Part shown: positions 16,318 to 25,896 of the stretch, piece after piece
Numbering within the stretch: position 1 is the first letter of the stretch
Layout of the letters: every line of letters starts with the position of its first letter
NCBI RefSeq assembly: GCF_021390495.1
Contig: NZ_JAJEJP010000003.1
Location: 1 to 64,000, forward strand
DNA: 64,000 nucleotides
Reading direction: 5' to 3'
From: Paraburkholderia sp. ZP32-5
GTDB lineage: Bacteria; Pseudomonadota; Gammaproteobacteria; Burkholderiales; Burkholderiaceae
Made by a program: the position numbers and the translations under genes
The notes under the pieces: model-generated
Databases searched by the model: none
The model's input: the letters and a program-made list of their open reading frames with translations, nothing else
What the model was told of the DNA's origin: nothing

Positions 16318-17235
16318 TCAAGCTTCGCCGGCCCGCTCCCACGGCGGCACGCCGCCGAATGCATCGACGAGGAAATCGATCATCGCGCGCGTCTTCGCAC
16401 TCAGGTGTCGGCGACTCGGATACAACGCGAGTACGTCGATATCCGGCAAGCGATACTTCGGCAATATCCGGACGAGCTTGCCGGCCCGCAGATCGTCGCC
16501 GACCAGAAAAGTCGGTTGCCAGATCACGCCTTGCCCGGCAAGCGCCGCCGCACGAGCCGTATCGCCATTGTTGCTGCGCATCGCGCAGTTGACCTTCACC
16601 ACGTGAGCCTTGCCCTTGCCGTCGATCAGTTGCCATTCGTCGCCGGTCGCGGCATACGAGTAGCCGATGCATTGATGGTCGATCAGATCGGCCGGCGCCA
16701 CCGGATAGCCGCGGCGCGCCAGATAGTCCGGCGACGCGCACAGGATGTTGGTCGATGTCGCCAGCTTGCGCGCCGCCTGATTGGCCGAGCCGGCGCGTGA
16801 GATGCGAATCGCGAGGTCGTAACCCTCATCGACGATATCGACGACGCGATCGATCAGCGCGACATCGAGTTCCACCTGCGGATACCGGCGCATGAATTCC
16901 GGCCACAGCGGCGCCAGATGCAGAATCCCGAAGCTCACAGGCGCATTGATTCGCAGCCGGCCGCGCGGTTCGACCGACGCGGATGACACGAGTCCCTCGG
17001 TTTCCGCGACGTCGTCGAGGATCGATTTGCAGCGGGCATACAGCGTCTCGCCGCTGCCGGTCAGGGACAGTTTGCGCGACGTGCGATTCAGCAGCCGTGC
17101 GCCGAGATGGGCTTCCAGCTCGTTCACGTAGCGGGTCACGTTGGCGGGCGACGTGTCGAGCGCATCGGCCGCGCGCGTGAAGCTGCCGCGCTTCACCACG
17201 GTCACGAACACTTCATAGGCGCGCAGCCGGTCCAT
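16318..17235 (-). CDS. LysR-family transcriptional regulator
   Basis: A 305-residue regulator. The N-terminal winged helix (MDRLRAYEVFVTVVKRGSFTRAAD, ANVTRYVNELEAHLGARLLNRT) is followed by a LysR substrate domain. It is closest in style to the small CrgA/DmlR group. The start at 17235 is preferred to a GTG at 17256 because it gives the usual family start. It is divergent from the SDR gene, which it probably regulates from the 140-bp intervening region. Confidence 0.92.
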   Translation of the reverse strand: MDRLRAYEVFVTVVKRGSFTRAADALDTSPANVTRYVNELEAHLGARLLNRTSRKLSLTGSGETLYARCKSILDDVAETEGLVSSASVEPRGRLRINAPVSFGILHLAPLWPEFMRRYPQVELDVALIDRVVDIVDEGYDLAIRISRAGSANQAARKLATSTNILCASPDYLARRGYPVAPADLIDHQCIGYSYAATGDEWQLIDGKGKAHVVKVNCAMRSNNGDTARAAALAGQGVIWQPTFLVGDDLRAGKLVRILPKYRLPDIDVLALYPSRRHLSAKTRAMIDFLVDAFGGVPPWERAGEA

Positions 17236-17375
17236 GTCGCCCCCGCGAACATTCACAAAAGCTGAATGATATACGCACGTTTTTTGCCTTTCTACATTCG
17301 CGGCTGAAGCCTACATTACCTGTCACCGGCCAGCGCATTGGGCACTGGCCACCAAACTGCAGCAGGAGATCGAAC

Positions 17376-18140
17376 ATGCAACGCTTGACAGGAAAAGTCG
17401 CCATCGTCACCGGTGCCAGCGCGGGAATTGGCCGGGCCACCGCGAAACTGTTTGCCGCCGAAGGCGCCAAAGTGGTGATCGCGGCGCGCCGCGAAGCCGA
17501 ACTTGAAACGCTCGCCGCCGAAATCGTTAGCGAGGGTGGCGAGGTCGCGTTTCTGGCCGGCGACGTGCAATCCGAGGAGTTCGCGAAAGCGTTGGTGGCA
17601 CTCGCGGTCAGCCGCTTCGGCCGTCTCGACATCGCGTATAACAACGCGGGCACGTTGGGCGAAATGGGGCCGACCACGGAGGTATCGGAGGCGGGCTGGT
17701 CGGCTGCATTGGCAACCAATCTGACCAGCGCTTTCCTGGGTGCGAAGCATCAGATCCCCGAAATGCTCAAGCAAGGCGGTGGCTCGATCATCTTCACGTC
17801 GACTTTCGTCGGTTATTCGTTCGCTTTTCCGGGCACCGCCGCCTATGCGGCGAGCAAGGCCGGACTGATCGGGCTGACTCAGGCGCTCGCCGCCGAATAT
17901 GGACCGCAAGGCGTCCGCGTGAACGCGATTCTGCCTGGCGCGGTCGATACGCCGATGTATCGCGGCATGAACGACACCGCCGAATCGCAAGCGTTCGTTA
18001 CCGGCCTGCATGCGCTGAAGCGGGTCGCGCGACCGGAAGAACTCGCGCGTTCGGTGCTGTATCTTGCGTCCGATGACTCGTCGTTCGTGACCGGTACGGC
18101 TTCGCTGGTCGATGGCGGTGCGTCGATTACGCGGACGTAA
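17376..18140 (+). CDS. SDR-family NAD(P)-dependent oxidoreductase
   Basis: A 254-residue classical short-chain dehydrogenase/reductase. The cofactor motif TGASAGIGRA is at residues 12-21, NNAG follows at about 90-93, and the catalytic YxxxK is in TAAYAASKAG near residue 155, with a serine in the strand before it. The C-terminus (YLASDDSSFVTGTASLVDGG) is typical of the 3-oxoacyl-ACP-reductase-like SDRs. A strong AGGAGA precedes the ATG. Its divergent LysR neighbour suggests induction by a small molecule; substrate unknown. Confidence 0.92.
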   Translation: MQRLTGKVAIVTGASAGIGRATAKLFAAEGAKVVIAARREAELETLAAEIVSEGGEVAFLAGDVQSEEFAKALVALAVSRFGRLDIAYNNAGTLGEMGPTTEVSEAGWSAALATNLTSAFLGAKHQIPEMLKQGGGSIIFTSTFVGYSFAFPGTAAYAASKAGLIGLTQALAAEYGPQGVRVNAILPGAVDTPMYRGMNDTAESQAFVTGLHALKRVARPEELARSVLYLASDDSSFVTGTASLVDGGASITRT

Positions 18141-18237
18141 ATGTTGCTGGTGGTAGCGGGCTGGCGTGCGGGACGCGTGGCTTCAGGGTTGTGTTGAAGC
18201 TGGCGTGTTGGGGCGCCAGCCTCACGCGTCATGCACG

Positions 18238-18873
18238 TTATTCATCGATTTCGAGGTCGGCGAACCTGATCGTCGTTGCGCCACAGCCCTGCATCAGTTC
18301 GCGATCGTGACTGGAAAAGAAGACCATCCGGTCTTTAGACAACGTGCTGAACAGATCGATCAGGACGCCGCGCGCGGCGGCGTCGAGCCCGTTGCCGGGT
18401 TCGTCCGCAATGACGACCGAGGCCTCGCCCAGGCTCGTCGCGCTCAGGAAGATCTTCTTGCGCGTGCCGAGCGACATCTGCTCGAAGCGTTTGTCGAGAT
18501 GCGGCGTCAGCCCGAAACGATCCGCAAGTTCCAGCGTGTGCTTATCAACCGCCGTCCTTTTGGTCGCGGCGACGAGTTCGAGAAATTCGCGCCCCGTCTG
18601 GAACGGATACGCGATGCAGTCGTCCGGCACATACGCGAGCGCGGATTTCGCCTTCAGCGGCGCGTCACGTAACGAATGGCCGTTGATCCAGACATCCCCT
18701 TCATCGGCATCGATGGTCCCGGCGAGGATGCCCAGCAACGTCGATTTGCCGCTGCCGTTTTCATCGCAAAGTGCCACGCATCCCGCCGGGAACCTGCTTC
18801 GCAAGCCCTGAAAGATGATGCGCTCGCCATAGCGCTTACTGATGTTTTCGATTCGAAGCATTGTGCAGTCCAT
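18238..18873 (-). CDS. ABC-2-type exporter ATP-binding protein, altered P-loop
   Basis: A 211-residue single ABC ATPase. Walker A reads CDENGSGKST, with Asp in place of the usual first glycine (GxNGxGKST). The signature is MSLGTRKK, a form common in ABC-2 exporters, and Walker B is VVIADEPGNGLD, with the catalytic Glu. The H-loop (FFSSHDRE) is present. The start at 18873 overlaps the upstream membrane gene (TGATG), so the two are translationally coupled; an internal ATG at 18861 is an alternative. It should power export through the partner membrane protein. Confidence 0.85.
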   Translation of the reverse strand: MDCTMLRIENISKRYGERIIFQGLRSRFPAGCVALCDENGSGKSTLLGILAGTIDADEGDVWINGHSLRDAPLKAKSALAYVPDDCIAYPFQTGREFLELVAATKRTAVDKHTLELADRFGLTPHLDKRFEQMSLGTRKKIFLSATSLGEASVVIADEPGNGLDAAARGVLIDLFSTLSKDRMVFFSSHDRELMQGCGATTIRFADLEIDE

Positions 18874-20081
18874 CAGACGAAGATTTGCCATGCTGCGACG
18901 ATCCAGATCGCCGCGAGCATGGCGCCGAGCAACACGGAATCTCTCGACGCATATCGTTGCGGCAGACGCAGCAGCGCAACCAGTGGTGCCCACGCCAGTA
19001 CGATCGCTACCGCGACACGCACCGGCAGCACGTCGTGCGCCACCAGCAGCAGCGGCGTAGCAATCGCGAAGGGCAAGGCGAGCGCGACGACGGTCAGCAC
19101 GTCCGCGCGAATCTGTACCGGCGACGCAAACGGAAGCGATCGCACAAAGTGCGCGGCACGCGCATGACTCGCGCCCAAATCGCGATACGTGGGTGCGGCA
19201 ATCAGCGCGATGGCGGCCTGGGCGATCAGCGTCAGCGGCAACGCGCGCGCGTCGAAACCCCAACGGCTTGTCAACTGGTACGTGGAAACAACGATTGCAG
19301 CCATCAGTACGCAACGGCTGGCGGTCGCCGTCGCGTGAAATGCCAGGATGCCGAGTTGAAGTTTGACGAAAGGCGGCAACCCGACTGTGCCGTCGAGGGT
19401 CAGCAAACGGAATGCGCGGCGCCATGATGGACCGTGCCATTTCCGTTTTGCTCGCGCTGGACGCGCAGGCGGCGCATGGGCCAATGCGAACGCGGCAACG
19501 AGCAACGACGCGACGAGCAGTGCCGTTCGCATCGCGTGATCGGCCTGCAACGCGCCGATCAGAATGAAATTGGCGATCATCAACGCAGACCTGTTACTCA
19601 CGCCGCGCGACAACACCATCAATTGCCATCCGAGCGTAATCAGCGCGAGATCGACAACGTACAGATAGTTGGAGACCTTATCTGGCAGGAATACCAGCGC
19701 AATCGCCGCCGCGATGACAGGCAATAGAAGTGGCGTACTGGCGATCAGCACGAGCGCCGCATCCACGGCGCGGCGATGTCGATTGGAGACCGGCAACGAT
19801 TTGACGAAGACAGCGAACGGACCACCGCTGATCGCTGTGCGTTGGATCAGTACCCAAAGCATCGCGACCGCTTCGAGCGCATGCACCCACAAGAACCGCC
19901 ATTCGAGACCATGCGCGGGGGCCAAAGGCGCGAGTACGGGCGCGCCGAGCAGGCGGGATTCGGCAAACACGGGCATGGCGGGCAGCAACAGCAGCACGGC
20001 CAGCAACAAAGCCTGCCAGTGCCGGTAGAGCGCACGGGCCGTCGTCAGTACGTACCAACGTAATCGCCACGACAGCAACAT
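18873..20081 (-). CDS. Multi-pass membrane protein, probable ABC exporter permease
   Basis: A 402-residue protein with around ten hydrophobic segments and no recognised named family. Its tight coupling to an ABC-2-type ATPase gene makes it the likely permease of a two-gene exporter. The start at 20081 (MLLSWRLRWYVL) follows GGGGA at good spacing; a TTG 21 bp upstream is less likely. A large soluble stretch (about 215-235, KRKWHGPSWRRA) separates two membrane halves. Substrate cannot be told. Confidence 0.65.
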   Translation of the reverse strand: MLLSWRLRWYVLTTARALYRHWQALLLAVLLLLPAMPVFAESRLLGAPVLAPLAPAHGLEWRFLWVHALEAVAMLWVLIQRTAISGGPFAVFVKSLPVSNRHRRAVDAALVLIASTPLLLPVIAAAIALVFLPDKVSNYLYVVDLALITLGWQLMVLSRGVSNRSALMIANFILIGALQADHAMRTALLVASLLVAAFALAHAPPARPARAKRKWHGPSWRRAFRLLTLDGTVGLPPFVKLQLGILAFHATATASRCVLMAAIVVSTYQLTSRWGFDARALPLTLIAQAAIALIAAPTYRDLGASHARAAHFVRSLPFASPVQIRADVLTVVALALPFAIATPLLLVAHDVLPVRVAVAIVLAWAPLVALLRLPQRYASRDSVLLGAMLAAIWIVAAWQIFV

Positions 20082-20184
20082 GTTCGCATCCCCGTCACAC
20101 AAGCGTGCGGACCCTTTTGATCGAAGCGCTATCCTGCCATGCTGGCATCGTGTGCAACAACTACGCTCCCCCCGACCGCCGAAT

Positions 20185-21786
20185 TCACTGCTTCGCCAGA
20201 TCGAAGATCTCCACCGTCGCTTGAAGAATCAGCGACTGTTCGCTCAACGATTGCCCGGCCGCCGCGGCTTGCTCCACCAGCGCCGCGTTCTGCTGCACAT
20301 CGGCATCCATCGCGCCGAGGGCCTCATTGATACGTTGCAGGCTGCTGTTCTGCGCCGCCGATGCATCGGTAATGCTCAAGATCAGCGTATTGACGCGCTC
20401 GACCGACTGCACGATCGACTGAGTCGCTTCCCCCACCTGCTCGACCCGCGTGCGCCCCTCGTCGGCCTGCGACGCCGCGTGCGCAATCAGCCCGGCGATC
20501 TCGCGCGCGGCCGCCGCGGTGCGCTGCGACAGCACCCGCACCTCGCCCGCGACGACGGCGAAGCCTCGTCCCAGCTCACCGGCGCGCGCCGCCTCGATCG
20601 CGGCATTGATCGCGAGGATATTGGTCTGCGCGGCAATGCTGTTGATCAGGTTGGAAATCTCGGCGATTTTCGCCGAGCTGTCGGCGGCGGAGCGGATCGT
20701 CGCGACCGCATCGGCCATCTGTTTGCCGCCGTCACGCACGAGGCTCGCCGTCTCGTTGGAGATTTGCCGCGCGTCGTGACCGAGCGCGGTGTTGGTCGCG
20801 ACCGCGTCGGTCAGCGCGCGCAACTCGGCCGCCGTCGACTGCAGCGCGAACGCGGTTTTCTCGGTGCGCTGCGACAGGTCATCGTTGCCCGTTGCGACCT
20901 GCGCGGTGGCGGAAGCCAGTTCGCGCGTACCGCGATCGATATTGGAAACGATCTGCACGAGGCTCGCGCGCGTCATGTTGAGCGCGCGCACCAACGGCAC
21001 GAAGACGCCGGCGACGCGCCAATCGAAGCGCGCGAGCAAATCGCCGGACGCAATCCGGTACAGGTAATTCGTCACGTGCGACAAGGGTGCAACGAACTTG
21101 CGCTCGATCGACCGTCCATGCAGCACGATCACAATCAGCGCGCAGACGAACGCGCTCCACGCAAACGTCAGTTGCGCGGCTGAGGCCGGCTCGCCCACCG
21201 CTGGTCCGCCCAGCGATGGCACGAGGCCCGGCGTCAGCGCGGCCAGCGCCACGGCAAAACAGACCGCGATCGCAAACAGTGCCGCCCATCGTCTGGCGTG
21301 TCCGAGCATGCCGGCTAATTTGCGCCCGCCGCGGGCCAGCACGCCTCTCCTGACCAGACGCCCCTGCTCGATGAAATACCTGTCGCCGTCCGCGCCGTTG
21401 AGCGTGTCGAACATGCGCCGGGTCTGCTCGATCATCGCCGTGGGCGCGCTGGTACGCACCGACGTGAAGCCGATCAGCTTGCCGTTGAGCCAGCGGGGCG
21501 CGACGCTCGTGATCGTCCACAGACGCCGGCCGTCGCGGCAAAGATTGACCGCGACGCCCTCCCAGCGCTTGCCGGCATCGATCGTCTGACGCACGTCCAT
21601 GAACGCCGCGCGCGGGCTTTCCGGAGGCACGAGCTTCGCATACGGCTGCCCGATCAATTCCGCGACCTCGTAGCCGAGCACACGGGCCAACGAATCGCTG
21701 ACATACGCCACATTGCCCTTCAGGTCCGTGCGCGAAATCAGGATCTCTTCCACGCCGATTGTCAGGGCCGCAGATGTCTCAGTCAT
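20185..21786 (-). CDS. PAS-containing methyl-accepting chemotaxis protein (Aer-like)
   Basis: A 533-residue chemoreceptor. The N-terminal PAS domain (residues about 15-125; [22 protein letters not shown] and [13 protein letters not shown]) is cytoplasmic, as in Aer. Two membrane helices (about 167-187 and 205-225) flank a short periplasmic loop, followed by HAMP (about 225-280) and the signalling domain with the hairpin-tip sequence [16 protein letters not shown] and [10 protein letters not shown]. No che or fla genes are nearby, so it is an orphan receptor. An energy or redox taxis role is likely from the architecture. GGAAC precedes the ATG. Confidence 0.92.
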   Translation of the reverse strand: MTETSAALTIGVEEILISRTDLKGNVAYVSDSLARVLGYEVAELIGQPYAKLVPPESPRAAFMDVRQTIDAGKRWEGVAVNLCRDGRRLWTITSVAPRWLNGKLIGFTSVRTSAPTAMIEQTRRMFDTLNGADGDRYFIEQGRLVRRGVLARGGRKLAGMLGHARRWAALFAIAVCFAVALAALTPGLVPSLGGPAVGEPASAAQLTFAWSAFVCALIVIVLHGRSIERKFVAPLSHVTNYLYRIASGDLLARFDWRVAGVFVPLVRALNMTRASLVQIVSNIDRGTRELASATAQVATGNDDLSQRTEKTAFALQSTAAELRALTDAVATNTALGHDARQISNETASLVRDGGKQMADAVATIRSAADSSAKIAEISNLINSIAAQTNILAINAAIEAARAGELGRGFAVVAGEVRVLSQRTAAAAREIAGLIAHAASQADEGRTRVEQVGEATQSIVQSVERVNTLILSITDASAAQNSSLQRINEALGAMDADVQQNAALVEQAAAAGQSLSEQSLILQATVEIFDLAKQ

Positions 21787-22178
21787 ATTTTTGTTCCATA
21801 TACGAAACTTATGTCCATAGGAAGAATAAGAAAGAATAACGGCAGGTATCGGGTGAATTTGAGGGAGGGAATCCCCGAGGGATTCGATTCGTCCCGAAGG
21901 GATCGGAGGCCGCGCGTTTTGCTGACGCGCTAGCGGCGAACTGCGGGATGGAGACCAGAGGCATCGGGTGAGAAGCGCCGACCGATGGCCGACGCGAATC
22001 GAGTGCTCGCCTGACCGCCCGCCTGCACGACGCTCCAGGCGAGCGGCAGGTATGCTTCAGAGCTGATAGCCGGCAGGCGCTCACTGCCGTGACGTTCGAC
22101 ATCAAGTGCGTGGATCGTCGACGCTCAAACGCCGGCCCAAACCATCGCGCGCCCCCCGCAACCCGAGAAGGAAAAGAG
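21787..22178. other. Divergent intergenic, 392 bp
   Basis: The region between the chemoreceptor and the DinB gene. Its left 60 bp is AT-rich and should hold the chemoreceptor promoter. A low-complexity open frame on the minus strand has no family resemblance. The pair CCCGAGGGAT and CCCGAAGGGAT near 21875-21905 is a short near-repeat. No gene is supported. Confidence 0.35.
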
Positions 22179-22751
22179 ATGACTTTGCTGAACGATCGCC
22201 CGGAACACGAACTCACGCACGCGCCGGCCGGCGTATCGCCGGCGTCGCCGCTGGCATCCTTGCGCATGTTCGCGCGCTACAAGGCCTGGGCGAATGGCAT
22301 TACCTATACCGCGGTGCGCGCGTTGCCGGACGGCGAGGCATTACGCCCAAGACAGACCCGTTTCGGCAACATGGTCCACACGCTGAACCACGTCTATGTG
22401 ATCGACGACATCTTCAAGGCCCATCTGCAGGGTACGAAGCACGGCTACACCGCGAGAAACACGAAGGACACGCCGCCACTGGAAGACTTGTGGCGATCAG
22501 TCCAGGCGATGGACGCCTGGTATATCGACTATGCCGATGCGCTGACCGAACGCGATCTCGGCGAGCTGATCCATTTCGAGTTCGTCGGCGGTGGCGACGG
22601 TGCGATGACGCGCGAGGAAATGCTGCTGCATATCGTGAACCACGGCACCTATCACCGCGGCTTCGTTGCCGACATGCTGTTTCAGGCGGGGGCGGCGTCG
22701 CCGGCCAACGATCTGCCGGTATTCCTGCGCGACGCGTATCGCAGATCGTGA
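22179..22751 (+). CDS. DinB family protein
   Basis: A 190-residue four-helix-bundle protein of the DinB/YfiT group. The metal-binding histidines are visible: His67 and His71 in MVHTLNHVYVIDD, and His151, His155 and His159 in HIVNHGTYHRG. Such proteins are metal-dependent enzymes, often thiol transferases or damage-inducible proteins of unknown substrate. The start follows GAAGGAAAAGAG; upstream in-frame codons lack a binding site. It is convergent with the molybdate operon. Confidence 0.88.
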   Translation: MTLLNDRPEHELTHAPAGVSPASPLASLRMFARYKAWANGITYTAVRALPDGEALRPRQTRFGNMVHTLNHVYVIDDIFKAHLQGTKHGYTARNTKDTPPLEDLWRSVQAMDAWYIDYADALTERDLGELIHFEFVGGGDGAMTREEMLLHIVNHGTYHRGFVADMLFQAGAASPANDLPVFLRDAYRRS

Positions 22752-22853
22752 GCGGCGCGGCCGTTGTCGGTGCTTGCGCGTTGAAGCCGATCCGCGGATG
22801 TCATTGCAGCGGGCAGTAGCGGGCAATCGCCGGCCTCCGCCAACTGACTATGA

Positions 22854-24704
22854 CTACGCACACACCGTGCGCAGCGAGCCCGGCCACGCCGACACACCCG
22901 CGGCGTCCACCGAGAACCGGCACTGCTGCCCCTCGTCGAGTCGCGTGCCGTTGAGCGCGACATCGACCCTCGCGCCGCCCACATCGAGACGCGCGAACCG
23001 CTCGCCGCGACGCAATTCGATCGCGGCGACGCGGGCCTCATGCGGACCGTCAGGCGTCAGCACGATCGCGTGCGTGGCAAGCCGCCACATCACCGGCGTG
23101 CCGATCGGCAACTCGGCACAATCCGCTTCCACGATCCATCCGGGCGCAAGCTCGATGCGCCGTGCCGCGTGCACGACGCCGCAGCCGACATTCGATAGCC
23201 CGAGCAGTTCGGCCGCGCGCAGCGTCGCCGGCCGGGCGAACACCTCGTCGATGCCGCCGGCCTGCAAGACCCGGCCCTGATCGACGACGAGTATCTCGTC
23301 CGCGAGCAGCGCGGCTTCATCGGGATCATGCGTGACGATGATCGTCACAGCGTCGATCTCGCGTTGCAGCTCGCGCAGCGATTGCTGAAGCCGCCGGCGG
23401 CGCGGCGTATCGAGCGCGGAGAAGGGCTCGTCGAATAGCAGCAGGTGACTGTGACGCGTAAGCGCGCGAGCGAGCGCCACGCGCTGTCGCTGGCCGAACG
23501 ACAGCTGCTTCGGCAGATGATTTTCGAGCGCACCCAGCCCGAGATGACCAACCCAGTAACGCGCGGCCGCGGCATCCGCATGGACCGGAAACGCCAGTTG
23601 CTGCGCGACCGTCATGTGCGGAAAAAGCCCATAGTCCTGCGGCATGTAGCCGATCTGACGCGCTTCGGGCGGCAACGCGCCGAGGTCCGTCGCGCCGAGT
23701 GTCACGCCGCCGGCCTCATTGGTTTCGAGACCCGCGATCAGCCGCAGCGCCAGCGATTTGCCCGACCCCGACGGACCGATGATCGCGAGACGCCGCGTAG
23801 CAGGCGCCCACGCGATATCGAGACTGAACGCGCCGAGGCGGCGTGCGAGCCGGAAAACCAGACGCGGGTCTTCAGCGGCCGGCGCGGAAACGGGGCGCGC
23901 GGCGATCACCAGCGGCTCGTCGGCGGAGTCAGCGAGCGCGGCGCTCAGCGGTTCGGTGGCGCCACGGCGGTAGGCCGACAACGCGGCGCAGGCCACGGCG
24001 ATTGCGAGCGTCGGCAGCAGCAGCGGCATCATCGCCGGCAGCCCCTGGCCGCCGAACACCACATAGGTGTAGACCGGTAGCGAGTATGGGTGATACGCGA
24101 CCATCACGGTCGCGCCGAATTCGCCGAAAGCGCGCAGCCAGGCGAGCACGAGGCCGGCGCGAATCGTTGGCCAGGCGCCGGGCAACGCGACCCTGAAAAA
24201 GCGGCTGCCGGCGTGATGGCCGAGCGTCGCCGCGACGTCTTCGAAGACCGGATCGGCGGCGGCGAAGGCCGAACGCGCCGCGACGACGAGGAACGGCGCG
24301 GCCACGAAGGTTTCGGCAAGCACGATGCCGGTGAAGCTGTCGGTGAGTCCGCCGATCACGCTGCCGATCCCGCTGTACGGTCCGAACAGAAACAGCAGCA
24401 GCACGCCGCTCGTGAGCGGCGGCAGCGCGAGCGGCAACTGCACGATGAACCCGAGCACCGCGAGTCCGCGCGAGGACGACCGCGCGAGGCAGTAACCGAG
24501 CGGCACGCCGCCGAGCAGAATGATCAGCGAGGCGACGCTCGCGCTGGCAACGGAGACGCCGACCGCGGACGCCGCCGTATGCCAGTCGACACCCGCCCAA
24601 TCCGCGCGGCCGATCTCCGGAATACTCGCGATGAACGGCGCGCACAGGTAGACCGCGAGAAGCAGTGCAAGCCCGGTCAGTGGCCGGGCCGCTTGACGCT
24701 TCAT
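22854..24704 (-). CDS. Fused molybdate/tungstate-type ABC permease and ATPase (ModB-ModC)
   Basis: A 616-residue protein joining two normally separate subunits. Residues 1-265 form a permease of the ModB/WtpB type with five or six helices and the coupling loop ATLGHHAGSRFFRVALPGAW. Residues about 285-500 form an ABC ATPase with Walker A GPSGSGKS near 310, signature LSFGQRQR near 400 and Walker B LLLFDEP. The tail (about 505-616) resembles a MOP/TOBE regulatory domain. The ATG overlaps the binding-protein gene stop by 4 bp (ATGA). The fusion ensures one ATPase per permease in the dimer. Confidence 0.88.
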   Translation of the reverse strand: MKRQAARPLTGLALLLAVYLCAPFIASIPEIGRADWAGVDWHTAASAVGVSVASASVASLIILLGGVPLGYCLARSSSRGLAVLGFIVQLPLALPPLTSGVLLLFLFGPYSGIGSVIGGLTDSFTGIVLAETFVAAPFLVVAARSAFAAADPVFEDVAATLGHHAGSRFFRVALPGAWPTIRAGLVLAWLRAFGEFGATVMVAYHPYSLPVYTYVVFGGQGLPAMMPLLLPTLAIAVACAALSAYRRGATEPLSAALADSADEPLVIAARPVSAPAAEDPRLVFRLARRLGAFSLDIAWAPATRRLAIIGPSGSGKSLALRLIAGLETNEAGGVTLGATDLGALPPEARQIGYMPQDYGLFPHMTVAQQLAFPVHADAAAARYWVGHLGLGALENHLPKQLSFGQRQRVALARALTRHSHLLLFDEPFSALDTPRRRRLQQSLRELQREIDAVTIIVTHDPDEAALLADEILVVDQGRVLQAGGIDEVFARPATLRAAELLGLSNVGCGVVHAARRIELAPGWIVEADCAELPIGTPVMWRLATHAIVLTPDGPHEARVAAIELRRGERFARLDVGGARVDVALNGTRLDEGQQCRFSVDAAGVSAWPGSLRTVCA

Positions 24705-25579
24705 TGCGCGGCGTCGAGCACGGCCTGTACCGAGGACGGGATCGCCTGTCCGTTGCCGGTGACCGTCGGCTTGACCACGTCGACGCCATGTTCCTTCAGC
24801 AGTTCACGACCCTTGGCGCTCAGCAGAAAGTCGACGAAGCGGGTCGCGCCAGTCGCATTCGGCGCGTCCTGCAGGATCGTCAGCGTGTAGCTCGCCTTCG
24901 CCTGCAATTCGGGCGCTGGACGCAGCGCCGGAATCTTCAGGTCCGAGGTTTCGGTCGAGTAGAAGAAGCCGGCATCGAGCTGACCCGATTGCAGCCGGCC
25001 CACCAGCGTTTCCTCGGGCAACACCTGGGCGGGATTGTCGACGGCACCCAAGGTTTTCTCGACCAGATCCGGCTGGTGATACAGGTTCGCGGCCGTGGTC
25101 ACCATCTCGACCGTGAATGCGCCCTTCGGATCGAGCTTCGGATCGGTACGGCCGACGCGGATGCCCGGCTCCTGCAACACCTGATCCCAGCGTTTCGTCT
25201 TGAAATCCTTGGCGAAGCGGCTTTGCGGGTTATAGCCGATCATCAGCGGCGATTCGGCAAAGTTCACGTACCACGTGACGTGATCGCCATTGGCCGCGCC
25301 CATCAGGCTCGTATTGACGCTCGGGCTCGCGCTGATGAACACGTCACCGCGGCGCAGTTTGCCCTTGATCTCGTTGGCGATCTTGTTCGAGCCGGCAGCA
25401 TAGCCCTGGAAGTGCAAGCCGGTTTCCTTCTCGAACGCCGGCCCGACGCTGCGCTCCATCAGATTGACGAGCGATCCGGCGTACAGCACGTTGACCGTTC
25501 CTTCGTCCGCCGCGCACACCTGCGCGCCCGTCACACCCGCCAATACCGCAATCGATACCAGGATTTTGCGAAACATCAT
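24701..25579 (-). CDS. Molybdate/tungstate-type ABC substrate-binding protein
   Basis: A 292-residue periplasmic protein with a signal peptide (MMFRKILVSIAVLAGVTGAQVCA). The mature start VNVLYAGSLVNLMERSVGPAFEKETG is characteristic of WtpA/ModA-like tungstate or molybdate binding proteins, and GDVFISASPSVN and VGRTDPKLDPKG are other group blocks. It supplies oxyanion to the fused transporter encoded right after it. The divergent molybdopterin-binding protein supports molybdate or tungstate as the ligand. Confidence 0.88.
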   Translation of the reverse strand: MMFRKILVSIAVLAGVTGAQVCAADEGTVNVLYAGSLVNLMERSVGPAFEKETGLHFQGYAAGSNKIANEIKGKLRRGDVFISASPSVNTSLMGAANGDHVTWYVNFAESPLMIGYNPQSRFAKDFKTKRWDQVLQEPGIRVGRTDPKLDPKGAFTVEMVTTAANLYHQPDLVEKTLGAVDNPAQVLPEETLVGRLQSGQLDAGFFYSTETSDLKIPALRPAPELQAKASYTLTILQDAPNATGATRFVDFLLSAKGRELLKEHGVDVVKPTVTGNGQAIPSSVQAVLDAAQ

Positions 25580-25608
25580 GTTCCCCGTCGGTTATAAAGG
25601 TCGATATA

Positions 25609-25749
25609 TTACGAGCGCGGCGAATGCAGCACAAATTGGCGCACCGCGCTCACACCCGCACCCTCGCCCGCACGATCGATCACATACAGGCGGTTGCGCG
25701 CGCCGTCGACCGCAACGCCGCGCACTGAGTGGAAATCCCTTGCATCGGC
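25609..25749 (-). pseudogene. 3' fragment of a beta-propeller gene
   Basis: On the minus strand a frame without start runs from just after an in-frame TGA to a TAA at 25609-25611 and reads RDFHSVRGVAVDGARNRLYV, then IDRAGEGAGVSAVRQF. The pattern G-V-A-V-D-x-x-x-N-R-L-Y-V is the repeat strand of NHL/YVTN-type propellers. About 46 codons remain and the rest is missing. It is probably the end of a gene deleted when the molybdate locus was inserted or rearranged. Confidence 0.45.
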
Positions 25750-25784
25750 TCATCCCGGACGTGCCGGCGCGCGAATAAGCGGAA

Positions 25785-25801
25785 CGATATGAGCGATATC
25801 G
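25785..25801. promoter_or_regulatory. Inverted repeat, possible ModE-like operator
   Basis: CGATAT, five bases, ATATCG: a perfect 6-bp inverted repeat about 95 bp before the Moco protein gene and about 205 bp before the transporter genes. Molybdate repressor ModE binds a long palindrome with CG-TATAT arms, which this resembles only in part. The assignment rests on context. Confidence 0.35.
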
Positions 25802-25896
25802 AAGGGAACTGCGTGCTTGGGCAGGCAATCGCGGCGTAATATACACGCGACTACAGCGAAGCGGCAATCGCTGACGCTCGAAGCGGGAGGACGGAA

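Larger units (their letters stand above)
25580..25896. promoter_or_regulatory. Divergent promoter region of molybdate uptake and Moco protein
   Basis: A 317-bp region. The sequence CGTAATATA occurs twice, once on the minus strand (within 25602-25613) about 25 bp before the binding-protein gene and once on the plus strand from 25834, about 55 bp before the Moco protein gene; each contains a TAATAT that could be a -10 element for its gene. An inverted repeat and a gene remnant in the middle are listed separately. Confidence 0.4.
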
